The position numbers and the translations under genes were made by a program. The notes below the pieces were generated by a model, which worked only from the letters and a program-made list of their open reading frames with translations, was not told the DNA's origin and searched no databases. Positions 26,099 to 34,052 of a DNA stretch of 35,964 nt are shown piece by piece. This stretch comes from Candidatus Eiseniibacteriota bacterium. GTDB lineage: Bacteria > Eisenbacteria > RBG-16-71-46 > SZUA-252. The number at the start of each line of letters is the position of its first letter. The stretch's first letter is position 1. The DNA is taken from positions 1-35,964 of the forward strand of contig VBOR01000043.1 in assembly GCA_005893165.1 (NCBI GenBank), in the 5' to 3' direction.

Positions 26099-27312
26099 GC
26101 GCCGAGACCTACGCGCACGCGGCGCCGGCACAGGAACGGCTCAAGGCGGCGCCCCTTTCCGTCTCCGGCGCGGTCCGCGTGTTCTTCGGCGTCATGATCG
26201 CGATCGGCGTCATCACCTTCGCGCTCGAGGTGAGCACGGATCCCACGCGCGCCTACGCGGCGTGGCTCCACAACTACTGGGTGTTCCTCTGCCTCGGGCT
26301 CGCGGGCACGTTCTTCAGCGCCATCCACTACATCGTGGGGGCCACCTGGAGCGTCGCGGTCCGGCGGATCGCGGACGCGTTCTCCTCCTGCGTGCCGCTC
26401 GCGCTCGTGCTCTTCCTGGTCGTGGCGGTCGGGATCCCGCACCTCTACATCTGGTCGAGCACCGCGGCGACGCAAGGCATCGGAGCGAAGCTGATCGCGA
26501 AGGGGGGATACCTCTCCTCCAACTTCTTCATCGCCCGGAACGTGTTCTTCCTCGCGCTCTGGTCCTTCTTCTCCTGGTACTTCGTCCGCAACTCGACCCG
26601 GCAGGACGAGACCCGCGACTACCGGCTCACCCAGAAGAGCACGAAGATCTCGGCGATCTTTCTCGTGACGTTCGCGCTGACCTTCACGCTGGCGAGCTTC
26701 GACATGCTGATGTCGCTCGAGCCGACCTGGTACAGCACGATTTTCGGCGTCTATTGCTGGGCGGGGCTCTGGCAGAGCGGTCTCGCCGCGATCGCGATCG
26801 TGGCGATCCTGCTCCGGCGGCAGGGCGCGCTCGACGGCGTCGTCACCCGCGCCCACTACCATGATCTCGGAAAGCTGATCTTCGCGTTCTCCGTATTCTG
26901 GACGTACATCGGATTCTCGCAGTTCATGCTGATCTGGTACGCCAACCTTCCGGAGGAGATCGAGTGGATGATCCACCGGATCTACACCGGATGGGGGGCG
27001 GTCATCATCGCCGTGGCGGTGCTGCGCTGGGTGATTCCCTTCTTCGTGCTGATGCCGATCAAGATGAAGGAGAACGAGACGGTGCTGCTCATCGTCTCGG
27101 CGGGCGTGATCCTGGGGCAGTGGCTCGACATGTACTGGGTGATCTACCCCGCGTTCTCACCCGAGCACGCGGTCCTGAGCTGGAATGAGATCGGAGTCGC
27201 CGTCGGGTTCCTCGGGCTCGTGGGATGGAAGGTCCAATCCTTCCTGAGCCGCCATCCCGTCGCTCCCCACGGCGATCCTCTGTTCCCCGCGAGCGTGAGG
27301 TTCCATTCATGA
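26095..27312 (+). CDS. actF: ACIII membrane subunit ActF (NrfD-like)
   Basis: 405 residues with about ten helices, the second NrfD-like subunit of ACIII, proposed to take part in proton handling. Recognisable segments: FFSAIHYIVGATWSVAVRR, SFDMLMSLEPTWYSTIFG and HDLGKLIFAFSVFWTYIGFS, all typical of ActF. ATG at 26095 overlaps the actE stop; the stop overlaps the next gene by ATGA. Confidence 0.95.
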   Translation: MSAETYAHAAPAQERLKAAPLSVSGAVRVFFGVMIAIGVITFALEVSTDPTRAYAAWLHNYWVFLCLGLAGTFFSAIHYIVGATWSVAVRRIADAFSSCVPLALVLFLVVAVGIPHLYIWSSTAATQGIGAKLIAKGGYLSSNFFIARNVFFLALWSFFSWYFVRNSTRQDETRDYRLTQKSTKISAIFLVTFALTFTLASFDMLMSLEPTWYSTIFGVYCWAGLWQSGLAAIAIVAILLRRQGALDGVVTRAHYHDLGKLIFAFSVFWTYIGFSQFMLIWYANLPEEIEWMIHRIYTGWGAVIIAVAVLRWVIPFFVLMPIKMKENETVLLIVSAGVILGQWLDMYWVIYPAFSPEHAVLSWNEIGVAVGFLGLVGWKVQSFLSRHPVAPHGDPLFPASVRFHS

Positions 27313-28400
27313 CGGAAACGAATCGTCCCGCTTCCGGGCCGGCTCCCCAGCCTTCCGGGATGCCGCCGCAGCCTCCGGAGGAGGAGCACATGGGCCCCGC
27401 GCTCGCGATCGCGCAGTTCGCGGTCACGGCGGTGCTCCTGGGGCTGGTCGCCACGCTCGCCTATCTCGCCGGAATGCGCTCGGCGGGGAAGGAGGGTGGG
27501 GGCGAGGCGACCACCGCCTCGAAGCCCGGGGCCCATGTCGACCTGGCGTCGCTCCTGAAGCCCACGCCCGAGCTGATCGCCAAGGGGAAGGCGCTCTTCT
27601 TGGTGAACTGCGCTTCCTGCCACGGCAACCAGGGACTCGGCGATGGGCCCGCGGCGGCGGCACTCAATCCGAAACCTCGGAACTTCCACGAGGGTTACTG
27701 GAAATACGGCGGAGGAATCGCGCGCGTCGTCCAGACGATCTCGACCGGCTCGCCCGGCACCGCGATGGCCGCCTTCACGAACATCCCGCTCGAGGACCGC
27801 TTCGCGATCGCCCATTACGAGCGTTCCTTCGCGGCGAAGCAGGAAGCGGACAAGGCCGAGGACCTTGCGTGGCTGGGTCCCATCGGCGGCGCCCCCGAGA
27901 AGGGGGGCACGCCCGGAGGCATCCCCGGAGGTCCGGCCAAGCCCACGCCCACGATCCCGATCGAGGTGGCGCTCCGGCTCATGGCGGAACCCCCGCCCCC
28001 GGTCGCGCCTGTGGGCGGCGTCGCGCCCCCGGCGGCAGACAGCCGCGGGGCGGCGCTCTACGGCGAGCGATGCGCTTCGTGCCATGGCGCCGCGGGAGAG
28101 GGCGGAATTCGCGTGCGGATGCTGGGGTCCGCGCCCTACGCCTACGTGACGACGCTGCCCCTCTCGTCGGATCGCACGGGCTGGATGGGCGGGGGCGGGC
28201 GCTTCGAAAGGCTGGTGCTCGAGGGGATTCCGGGATATTTGATGCCGGCGAACGGCGACCTCTCGTCCGAGGACCTCCGCGCGCTGTATGATTTCACGTC
28301 GAGCTTGCGCGCGAAGCAGGGGAACCCGCCTCCTGGCTCGCCCGCCGCGCAAGCACCTGCCATACCGGCCCCGCGGGCGGGTGGCGCGAACCGGAGCTGA
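27309..28400 (+). CDS. Membrane-anchored dihaem cytochrome c
   Basis: 363 residues. A Pro-rich N-terminus leads to one membrane helix (about 29-53), then two cytochrome c domains with CASCH sites near residues 101 and 255, joined by a Gly/Pro-rich linker. It lies between actF and coxB, where ACIII operons often have a cytochrome, so it probably carries electrons from ActA/ActE to CuA of CoxB. CoxB itself has no fused haem domain here, so this protein may replace it. The ATG at 27309 overlaps the actF stop. Sure of the domains; the electron partner is inferred. Confidence 0.9.
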   Translation: MTETNRPASGPAPQPSGMPPQPPEEEHMGPALAIAQFAVTAVLLGLVATLAYLAGMRSAGKEGGGEATTASKPGAHVDLASLLKPTPELIAKGKALFLVNCASCHGNQGLGDGPAAAALNPKPRNFHEGYWKYGGGIARVVQTISTGSPGTAMAAFTNIPLEDRFAIAHYERSFAAKQEADKAEDLAWLGPIGGAPEKGGTPGGIPGGPAKPTPTIPIEVALRLMAEPPPPVAPVGGVAPPAADSRGAALYGERCASCHGAAGEGGIRVRMLGSAPYAYVTTLPLSSDRTGWMGGGGRFERLVLEGIPGYLMPANGDLSSEDLRALYDFTSSLRAKQGNPPPGSPAAQAPAIPAPRAGGANRS

Positions 28401-28401
28401 C

Positions 28402-29112
28402 ATGACCCTCGGAAATCGATGGAGGCTTCTCACGCTGGGGCTCGTCCTCGCGGCCGCCGCGCTCTGGACGGCTCCCGCGGGCGCATGGCTCTTCGACGCC
28501 GTGACCCCTGTCGCTCACGAAGTGCGGAACCTGTTCTGGAAGGCGGTAGGTATCACGGCCTTCTTCTTCATCCTGGCGGAGGGAATCCTCCTCGTCGCCG
28601 TGCTCAAATTCCGCGCGAAGCCCGGCCGAGCGCCCGCGAAATGGCACGAGAACCTTCGCCTGGAGCTGGTGTGGACCGCCATTCCCGCCCTGGCCATGGT
28701 GATCCTCTCGGGGCCCGCGTTCAGCACCATGAAATACATGGAGACGATCCCCAAGTCGGACGTCCAGATCGAGGTGGTGGGGCATCAGTGGTTCTGGGAA
28801 TACCGCTATCCCAAGTACGGCGTCGTGTTCGCCAACGAGCCGCTCGTGCTCCCGGTGGGAAAAACGATCGCCGCCAACGTCACGTCGATCGACGTGATCC
28901 ACAGCTGGTTCGTGCCGCCGTTCGGGATCAAGATGGACGCGAATCCGGGACGCATCAATCACGTCTGGTTCCAGGTCGAAAAAGTCGGGAAGTACGAGGG
29001 CCAGTGCGCCGAGCTGTGCGGGGTGCTTCACGGCCAGATGTTCATCACCGTGAACGTGGTGACGTCCGAGGAGTTCGACCGCTGGATCGAGCAGAAGAAG
29101 AAGGGAGTCTAG
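28402..29112 (+). CDS. coxB: Cytochrome c oxidase subunit II (CuA)
   Basis: 236 residues. A signal-like first helix and a second helix are followed by the periplasmic cupredoxin domain. CuA ligands are visible in VIHSWFVPPFGIK and in CAELCGVLHGQM (C202, C206, H210, M213). The aromatic patch GHQWFWEYRYP is the electron entry path. No C-terminal cytochrome c fusion, unlike many caa3 enzymes. The ATG is 1 nt after the preceding stop, and coxA follows after 4 nt. Confidence 0.95.
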   Translation: MTLGNRWRLLTLGLVLAAAALWTAPAGAWLFDAVTPVAHEVRNLFWKAVGITAFFFILAEGILLVAVLKFRAKPGRAPAKWHENLRLELVWTAIPALAMVILSGPAFSTMKYMETIPKSDVQIEVVGHQWFWEYRYPKYGVVFANEPLVLPVGKTIAANVTSIDVIHSWFVPPFGIKMDANPGRINHVWFQVEKVGKYEGQCAELCGVLHGQMFITVNVVTSEEFDRWIEQKKKGV

Positions 29113-29116
29113 GAAC

Positions 29117-30733
29117 ATGGAAGCCGGCACCCTCGCCCGACCCGTCCCGCACCATGAGGCGGCCGCCCACGTCACGAAGCCGAGGACGGGCATTCTCAAG
29201 TGGCTTCTGACGACCGATCACAAGCTGATCGGGGTCATGTACATCTGGCTCTCGTTCTTCTTCTTCTCGGTCGCCGGGATCTTCGCGATGGTCATGCGCG
29301 CGCAGCTCATGGCCCCGGGACTCCATATCTTGCACCCCGAGATCTACAACCAGATCATGTCGCTCCACGGGACGTTCATGGTCTTCTTCTTCACGATTCC
29401 CATCATGGCGGGGATCGCGAACTACGTCGTGCCGATCCAGATCGGCGCGCGCGACATGGCGTTCCCGCGCGTGAACGCGGTGAGCTTCTGGATGCTGATT
29501 CCCGCGGGCACGTTCATGCTGGTGAGCCTCTTCCTCAAGGGAGGATCGGCGGCCGCAGGCTGGACCAGCTACCCGCCGCTCACCGACCGCCAGTTCTCGC
29601 CGGGCGCGGGGATGGACTTCTGGATCCTGGGGCTCCACCTCGCGGGGGCGTCGTCGATCCTGGGTGGGATCAACTTCGTCGTGACGATCCTGAACCTGCG
29701 CGCGCCGGGGATGCGGCTTTTCAAGATGCCGATGTTCTGCTGGAACGTGCTCATCACGCAGCTCATCGTCGTGTTCGCGACGCCCGTTCTGGCCGGCGCG
29801 CTCACGATGCTGCTCACCGATCGTATGTTCGGGACCGGCTTCTTCCACCCTCCCGCGGGAGGGGATCCGGTCCTCTACCAGCACCTCTTCTGGTTCTATT
29901 CGCACCCCGCCGTCTACATCATGGTGCTCCCCGGGATGGGGATGGTGTCCCAGATCCTGCCGGCGTTCTCCGGAAAGCACCTCTTCGGCTACAAGGGGAT
30001 GGTGCTCGCGACGGCCGGCATCGGAATCATCGGATACATGGTGTGGGGGCACCACATGTTCGCGACGGGGATCGATTTCCGGCTGAGGCAGTTCTTCAGC
30101 TTCGCCTCCATGGTGATCGCGGTCCCAACCGGCATCAAGATCTGGTCCTGGCTCGCCACCATCTGGGGCGGCTCGCTGCGATTCAAGACGCCCATGCTCT
30201 TCGCGGTGGGCTTCATCGCGCTCTTCATCATCGGCGGGATCACGGGCGTCTGGCTGGCGCTCGTGCCCTTCGACGTGCAGGTCCACGACACCTACTTCGT
30301 GGTCGCGCACCTGCACTACGTGCTCTTCGGCGGATCGCTGATGTCGATCATGGCGGGGATCTACTACTGGTTCCCGAAGATCTCCGGGAAGCTCTACAAC
30401 GAGTTCTGGGGCAAGGTTCACTTCTGGCTGACCTTCATCGGAATGAACCTCACGTTCATGCCGATGCACATGATGGGAATGCTCGGGATGCCGCGCCGCA
30501 TCTACACGTATCGTCCGGAGTTCGCGATCTGGAATCACATCGCGAGCTTTGGAGCGGCGGTCCTCCTGGTCGGGATGACGATCTTCGTGCTGAACATGCT
30601 GCTCCATCTCTGGCGCGGCAAGCCGGCCCCGAAAGACCCCTGGGACCATTCGGACGAGACCCGAACTCTGGAGTGGACGGTCACCTCGCCGCCTCCGCCC
30701 GAGAACTTCCACACGCTTCCCGCCATCCGGTAG
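29117..30733 (+). CDS. coxA: Haem-copper oxidase subunit I, A2 type
   Basis: 538 residues, twelve helices. Haem a, a3 and CuB ligands: His in MSLHGTFMVFFF, YSHPAVY near 262-268 (CuB His and cross-linked Tyr), HH in VWGHHMFATG near 311 and HLH in YFVVAHLHYVLFGG near 397. The K-channel Lys is in LRFKTPML. The D-channel Glu of A1 enzymes (GHPEV) is absent and replaced by the YS pair of the A2 class, known from Rhodothermus marinus caa3. It reduces O2 to water and pumps protons. No subunit III is fused to it. Confidence 0.96.
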   Translation: MEAGTLARPVPHHEAAAHVTKPRTGILKWLLTTDHKLIGVMYIWLSFFFFSVAGIFAMVMRAQLMAPGLHILHPEIYNQIMSLHGTFMVFFFTIPIMAGIANYVVPIQIGARDMAFPRVNAVSFWMLIPAGTFMLVSLFLKGGSAAAGWTSYPPLTDRQFSPGAGMDFWILGLHLAGASSILGGINFVVTILNLRAPGMRLFKMPMFCWNVLITQLIVVFATPVLAGALTMLLTDRMFGTGFFHPPAGGDPVLYQHLFWFYSHPAVYIMVLPGMGMVSQILPAFSGKHLFGYKGMVLATAGIGIIGYMVWGHHMFATGIDFRLRQFFSFASMVIAVPTGIKIWSWLATIWGGSLRFKTPMLFAVGFIALFIIGGITGVWLALVPFDVQVHDTYFVVAHLHYVLFGGSLMSIMAGIYYWFPKISGKLYNEFWGKVHFWLTFIGMNLTFMPMHMMGMLGMPRRIYTYRPEFAIWNHIASFGAAVLLVGMTIFVLNMLLHLWRGKPAPKDPWDHSDETRTLEWTVTSPPPPENFHTLPAIR

Positions 30734-30800
30734 GAGGAGGAGCACCGCGAACACGAGCCGTCTCCCGGGCTTCTTCATCGCGACGGTAGCGCTCGTCTTC

Positions 30801-31679
30801 GTGCTCGTCGTGTGGGGCGGGATCGTGCGCCTGACGGGATCGGGGCTCGCGATTCCGGACTGGCCCCTGGCGCACGGCCACGTGGTGCCGCGCCCGGAGA
30901 CCCGGGCCGTCATCGAGTACGTTCACCGCGTGCTGGCCATGCTCGTCGGCCTGGCGACGCTCGGCCTCGCGGTCGCGGTGTACGCAAGCCCCCGCTACCG
31001 GCGGCCCCTCGGCTCCACGATGACGATCGCCCTTCTGGTTCTGGCGATCCAGATCCTCATGGGCGGCCGCGTCGTGCTGGAAGCGCTCCTGGTGCAGCGC
31101 GTGGTCGTGCACCTCCTGCTCGCGTTCGTGTTCTTCGCGATCATGCTCCGCATGACCCTGCGCGCGCAGGATCTCGCGCACGGCGCCTCGGGGACCGGGG
31201 CGGCAGGGGCGCCCGCCGTGGGACCGAACGGGGGCCCGGAAGGGGCAGGACGCAGGGTCCGGCAGCTCCGGGCCTGGAGCCACGCGGTGGCCGGCCTCGT
31301 GTTCGTGCAGGCGGGGCTGGGAGCCTGGGTGTCCTCTTCGGGGGCGTCCCTGGCGTGCCCGGATTTCCCTACCTGCCAGGGGACCTTCTTCCCCAGAATG
31401 GAAGGCCTGGTGGGGATCCACTACACCCACCGGCTCGGCGCGTACCTCGTGTTCGCGGCCGTGCTCGGGCTTTCGATCCGCGCCGCCATGGTGCCGCTGC
31501 CCCCACGGGCGCGGCTGCCCTTGCGGCTGGCGGGAATTCTGGTGACGCTGCAAATGATTCTCGGCATCGGAAACGTCGTCCTGGGAGTTCCCCTGGCGAT
31601 CAGCGCGGGGCATCTGGCCACCGCGCTCGCTCTCTTCGGCACGTTACTGGTAGCAAACCATGAGCTCTCGCGTCTCTAG
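30801..31679 (+). CDS. ctaA: Haem A synthase CtaA (start uncertain)
   Basis: 292 residues from GTG 30801, eight-helix haem O to haem A oxygenase. Haem-ligand His pairs sit in EYVHRVLA and RVVVHLLL, then IHYTHRLGA and SAGHLATAL; CPDFPTC gives the disulfide pair, and VRLTGSGLAIPDWP is the family signature. GTG 30801 cuts the first helix short. The frame is open upstream to the coxA stop and encodes the missing hydrophobic residues (LPGFFIATVALVF), and a strong GGAGGAGGAG lies at 30733-30742, yet no ATG, GTG or TTG occurs between them. The real start may be a rare codon such as ACG 30753. It overlaps ctaB by 20 nt. Confidence 0.88.
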   Translation: MLVVWGGIVRLTGSGLAIPDWPLAHGHVVPRPETRAVIEYVHRVLAMLVGLATLGLAVAVYASPRYRRPLGSTMTIALLVLAIQILMGGRVVLEALLVQRVVVHLLLAFVFFAIMLRMTLRAQDLAHGASGTGAAGAPAVGPNGGPEGAGRRVRQLRAWSHAVAGLVFVQAGLGAWVSSSGASLACPDFPTCQGTFFPRMEGLVGIHYTHRLGAYLVFAAVLGLSIRAAMVPLPPRARLPLRLAGILVTLQMILGIGNVVLGVPLAISAGHLATALALFGTLLVANHELSRL

Positions 31680-32538
31680 CTACATCCAGCTCACGAAGCC
31701 CCGCATCGTTCTCCTGGTGCTCGTGACCGCGCTCGCGGCGCTCGTCATGGAGGGCTCGCTCCTCCGGGAGCCGGGGCGCCTCCTCCTCGTGCTCTTCGCG
31801 ATCACGCTCGTCGCGGGCTCCGCGAACGCCTTCAACCAGTACTTCGAGAGGGATCTCGACGCCCAGATGGCGCGGACCCGCACGCGCCGGCCGCTTCCGC
31901 TCCAGCACGTCACGGCGCGGAGCGCCTTGGTGTTTGCGATCGCCATCGGGGCGGCGTCGGTGGCGATGCTCTTCTGGGTGGGCAACGCACTGAGCGCCTG
32001 GCTCGCGCTCGGGACGATTCTCTTCTACGGATTCGGATACACGCTCTGGCTCAAGCCGCGCACGGTGCACAATATCGTGATCGGAGGCGCGGCCGGGGCC
32101 ATGGGGCCCGTGATCGCGTGGGCGGCCGCGAGCGGAGGCTTGACCCTGGCGCCGGTGCTGCTCTTCCTGATCATCTTCCTCTGGACGCCTCCCCATTTCT
32201 GGGCGCTCGCGCTCTGCGTGAAGGAGGACTACCGCAAGGTCCGGATTCCGATGCTGCCGCTGGTTCGCGGGGACGCCGAGACCTACCGGCAGATCGAGAT
32301 CTACAGCGTGGCCCTGGTGGCGCTCACGCTCGCGATGCCGTTCTTGCGCACCGGCGGTCTGATCTACGCGGTGCTGGCGCTCGGGCTGGGGGCGGTGTTC
32401 GTCTGGAAGGCGGTGCGGGCCAGGCGACTGGCGACCGTGGGTTCGGCTTGGGAAGTTTTTGGGTTCTCGATTCTCTATCTCTTCGTCTTGTTTCTCGGGC
32501 TCATCGCCGACGCGATCTGGCGGATCCCGATTCTCTAG
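31660..32538 (+). CDS. ctaB: Haem O synthase (protohaem IX farnesyltransferase, CtaB)
   Basis: 292 residues, UbiA superfamily, about nine helices. It adds farnesyl to haem B. The first Asp motif NAFNQYFERDLDAQMARTRTRRPLP is the CtaB form; the second region DYRKVRIPMLPLVRGD is also diagnostic. The start is MSSRVSSYIQLTKPRIVLLVL. It works with CtaA to supply haem A to CoxA. The gap to ctaG is 19 nt. Confidence 0.95.
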   Translation: MSSRVSSYIQLTKPRIVLLVLVTALAALVMEGSLLREPGRLLLVLFAITLVAGSANAFNQYFERDLDAQMARTRTRRPLPLQHVTARSALVFAIAIGAASVAMLFWVGNALSAWLALGTILFYGFGYTLWLKPRTVHNIVIGGAAGAMGPVIAWAAASGGLTLAPVLLFLIIFLWTPPHFWALALCVKEDYRKVRIPMLPLVRGDAETYRQIEIYSVALVALTLAMPFLRTGGLIYAVLALGLGAVFVWKAVRARRLATVGSAWEVFGFSILYLFVLFLGLIADAIWRIPIL

Positions 32539-32557
32539 AGGGCTCAGGATTTCCTCG

Positions 32558-33023
32558 ATGAAGAAGCCAAGCAATGCGGTCTTCGGTGGTGCCCTGGGGC
32601 TGGTCGTGCTCCTCATGTTCTCCTTCGCCTACGCGAACGTCCCGCTCTTCAAGATGTTCTGCGCCCGGTTCGGGATCGGAGGGGCAGGGAAGGCGGGGCT
32701 CAAGGCGTGGGCCGATTCGACCGGAGTTGGTACGGCGAGGGATGGGGATCCCGCGATCTCCAGCACGACCGGGTCCATCGAGCTGCGAGACATCACGGTG
32801 ACCCTGATGGGAGTGACCGGCCGCCGCGCGGGAGTTCCAGCTCATCCAGTGCTTCTGCTTCGAGGACCAGACGCTGGGTCCGCGCGAGGTTCGGACCCTG
32901 CCGGTCTATTTCGCGCTCTCTCCCCGCATGCCCGCCAACATCGACGAGCTGTCGCTCTCGTACACGCTGTTCCCCAGGGATCCGAAGAGGAAGATGCCCA
33001 CGCCCGCGGCGGGAGTGAATTAG
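32558..33023 (+). pseudogene. ctaG: Cytochrome oxidase CuB assembly protein ctaG, with internal deletion and frame change
   Basis: The ATG at 32558 opens a CtaG/Cox11-like N-terminus: one membrane helix (GGALGLVVLLMFSFAYANVPLFKMFC), then a strand region ending ITVTLMGVTG. Near 32815-32830 the match moves to the +1 frame, which gives EFQLIQCFCFEDQTLGPREV and continues to the stop at 33021, including the copper-binding CFCF. About 45-65 residues of the conserved beta-sandwich between them are missing. If real, CuB insertion would need another chaperone. The junction sits in GC-rich sequence, so misassembly is possible. It ends the operon, 6 bp from the convergent aldolase gene. Confidence 0.8.
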
Positions 33024-33029
33024 GGCCGG

Positions 33030-34016
33030 CTACCGGGCGGTGCCGGAGTAGATCGCGATGATGTTCCGGAGGAGCTTCAGGGCCTCCGGCTTTTTCCTCT
33101 GGAAGGAATTGCGGCCGATGATGGAGCCGAAGCCGCCGCCGTCCCGGATCGCGCGCGCTTCGTTCAGAATTTCCTCATCATTGTCCTTCTTCGCGCCCCC
33201 CGAGAAGATCACGATGCGCCGCCCGTCGAAGGTGCCCTGGACCACGTGGCGCACCCGCTCGGCCAGCGATCCAATCGGAATCGCGTTCTTCTCGTAAGCC
33301 TTCCGGGCCTCCTCCTGCTCGATGTGGTCGGAGGGAATCTTCACCTTGATGATGTGGGCGCCCAGCTGGGCGGCGATGTGGGCGGCGTAGGCCACGACGT
33401 CGATCGCGGTCTCGCCCGCTTTGCTGATGTCCGAGCCCCGGGGGTAGCTCCAGATCACGACCGCGAGGCCGTTCTTCTTGGCTTCCTCCGCGATCTTCTG
33501 AACCTGCTCGTACATCTTCGTCGCGGCGGCGGAACCTGGATAGATGGTGAACCCGATCGCGCAGCAGCCGAGGCGCAACGCCTCGTGAACGCTTCCCGTG
33601 ACCGCTGAGAGCGGATCCTTCTCGTCGTGAAGCACGTCGTGGTTGTTGGCTTTCAGGATCAGAGGAATCTCGCCCGCGAACTCAGACGCGCCCGCCTCGA
33701 GAAATCCCAGGGGCGCGGCGTAGGCATTGCACCCCGCCTCGATGGCCAGCTCGAAATGGAATCGCGGATCGTACGCGGCGGGGTTGGAAGCGAAAGACCT
33801 CGCCGGGCCGTGCTCGAATCCCTGATCCACCGGCAGGATGACGAGCTTTCCCGTGCCGGCCAGCGTGCCGTGGTTCAGGAGCCGCGCGATGTTCGACTTG
33901 GTGCCGGGGTTGTCGGAGCCGTACCAGGAGAGGATCTCGCGGACCCGCTCGGTGGCGCGGCGCGAGCCGGCCGGAGGCGTCACGGGCTTGGGGGCAGTCG
34001 CGGTTTCGGGGTTCAT
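33030..34016 (-). CDS. fbaB: Class I fructose-bisphosphate aldolase (FbaB/DhnA type)
   Basis: 328 residues, DeoC/LacD-like TIM barrel. It cleaves fructose-1,6-bisphosphate through a Schiff base. VILPVDQGFEHGPARSF is the family hallmark, and HIIKVKIPSD carries the probable Schiff-base Lys; IFSGGAKKD and GSIIGRNSFQR bind phosphate. The start is set at ATG 34016 rather than 34052 because a promoter (TTGAAG-N18-TATACT) lies between them, with the -10 only 6 nt before 34016. Probably a leaderless mRNA. Confidence 0.93.
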   Translation of the reverse strand: MNPETATAPKPVTPPAGSRRATERVREILSWYGSDNPGTKSNIARLLNHGTLAGTGKLVILPVDQGFEHGPARSFASNPAAYDPRFHFELAIEAGCNAYAAPLGFLEAGASEFAGEIPLILKANNHDVLHDEKDPLSAVTGSVHEALRLGCCAIGFTIYPGSAAATKMYEQVQKIAEEAKKNGLAVVIWSYPRGSDISKAGETAIDVVAYAAHIAAQLGAHIIKVKIPSDHIEQEEARKAYEKNAIPIGSLAERVRHVVQGTFDGRRIVIFSGGAKKDNDEEILNEARAIRDGGGFGSIIGRNSFQRKKPEALKLLRNIIAIYSGTAR

Positions 34017-34022
34017 CGCCGC

Positions 34023-34052
34023 AGTATAATCCGGGCTCCCGCCCTTCTTCAA
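34023..34052 (-). promoter_or_regulatory. Aldolase promoter (TTGAAG-N18-TATACT)
   Basis: On the minus strand TTGAAG (34047-34052) and TATACT (34023-34028) are 18 bp apart; ATG 34016 is 6 nt further. The -35 overlaps the stop codon of the upstream glucokinase gene. Confidence 0.7.

Noticed and set aside
32558-33061. ctaG as a complete gene in its first frame
   Set aside because: After about residue 90 the first frame loses all similarity, while the CFCF region is in the +1 frame.
34017-34052. Aldolase start at ATG 34052
   Set aside because: It would lie upstream of the -10 element; the added residues are not family-like.
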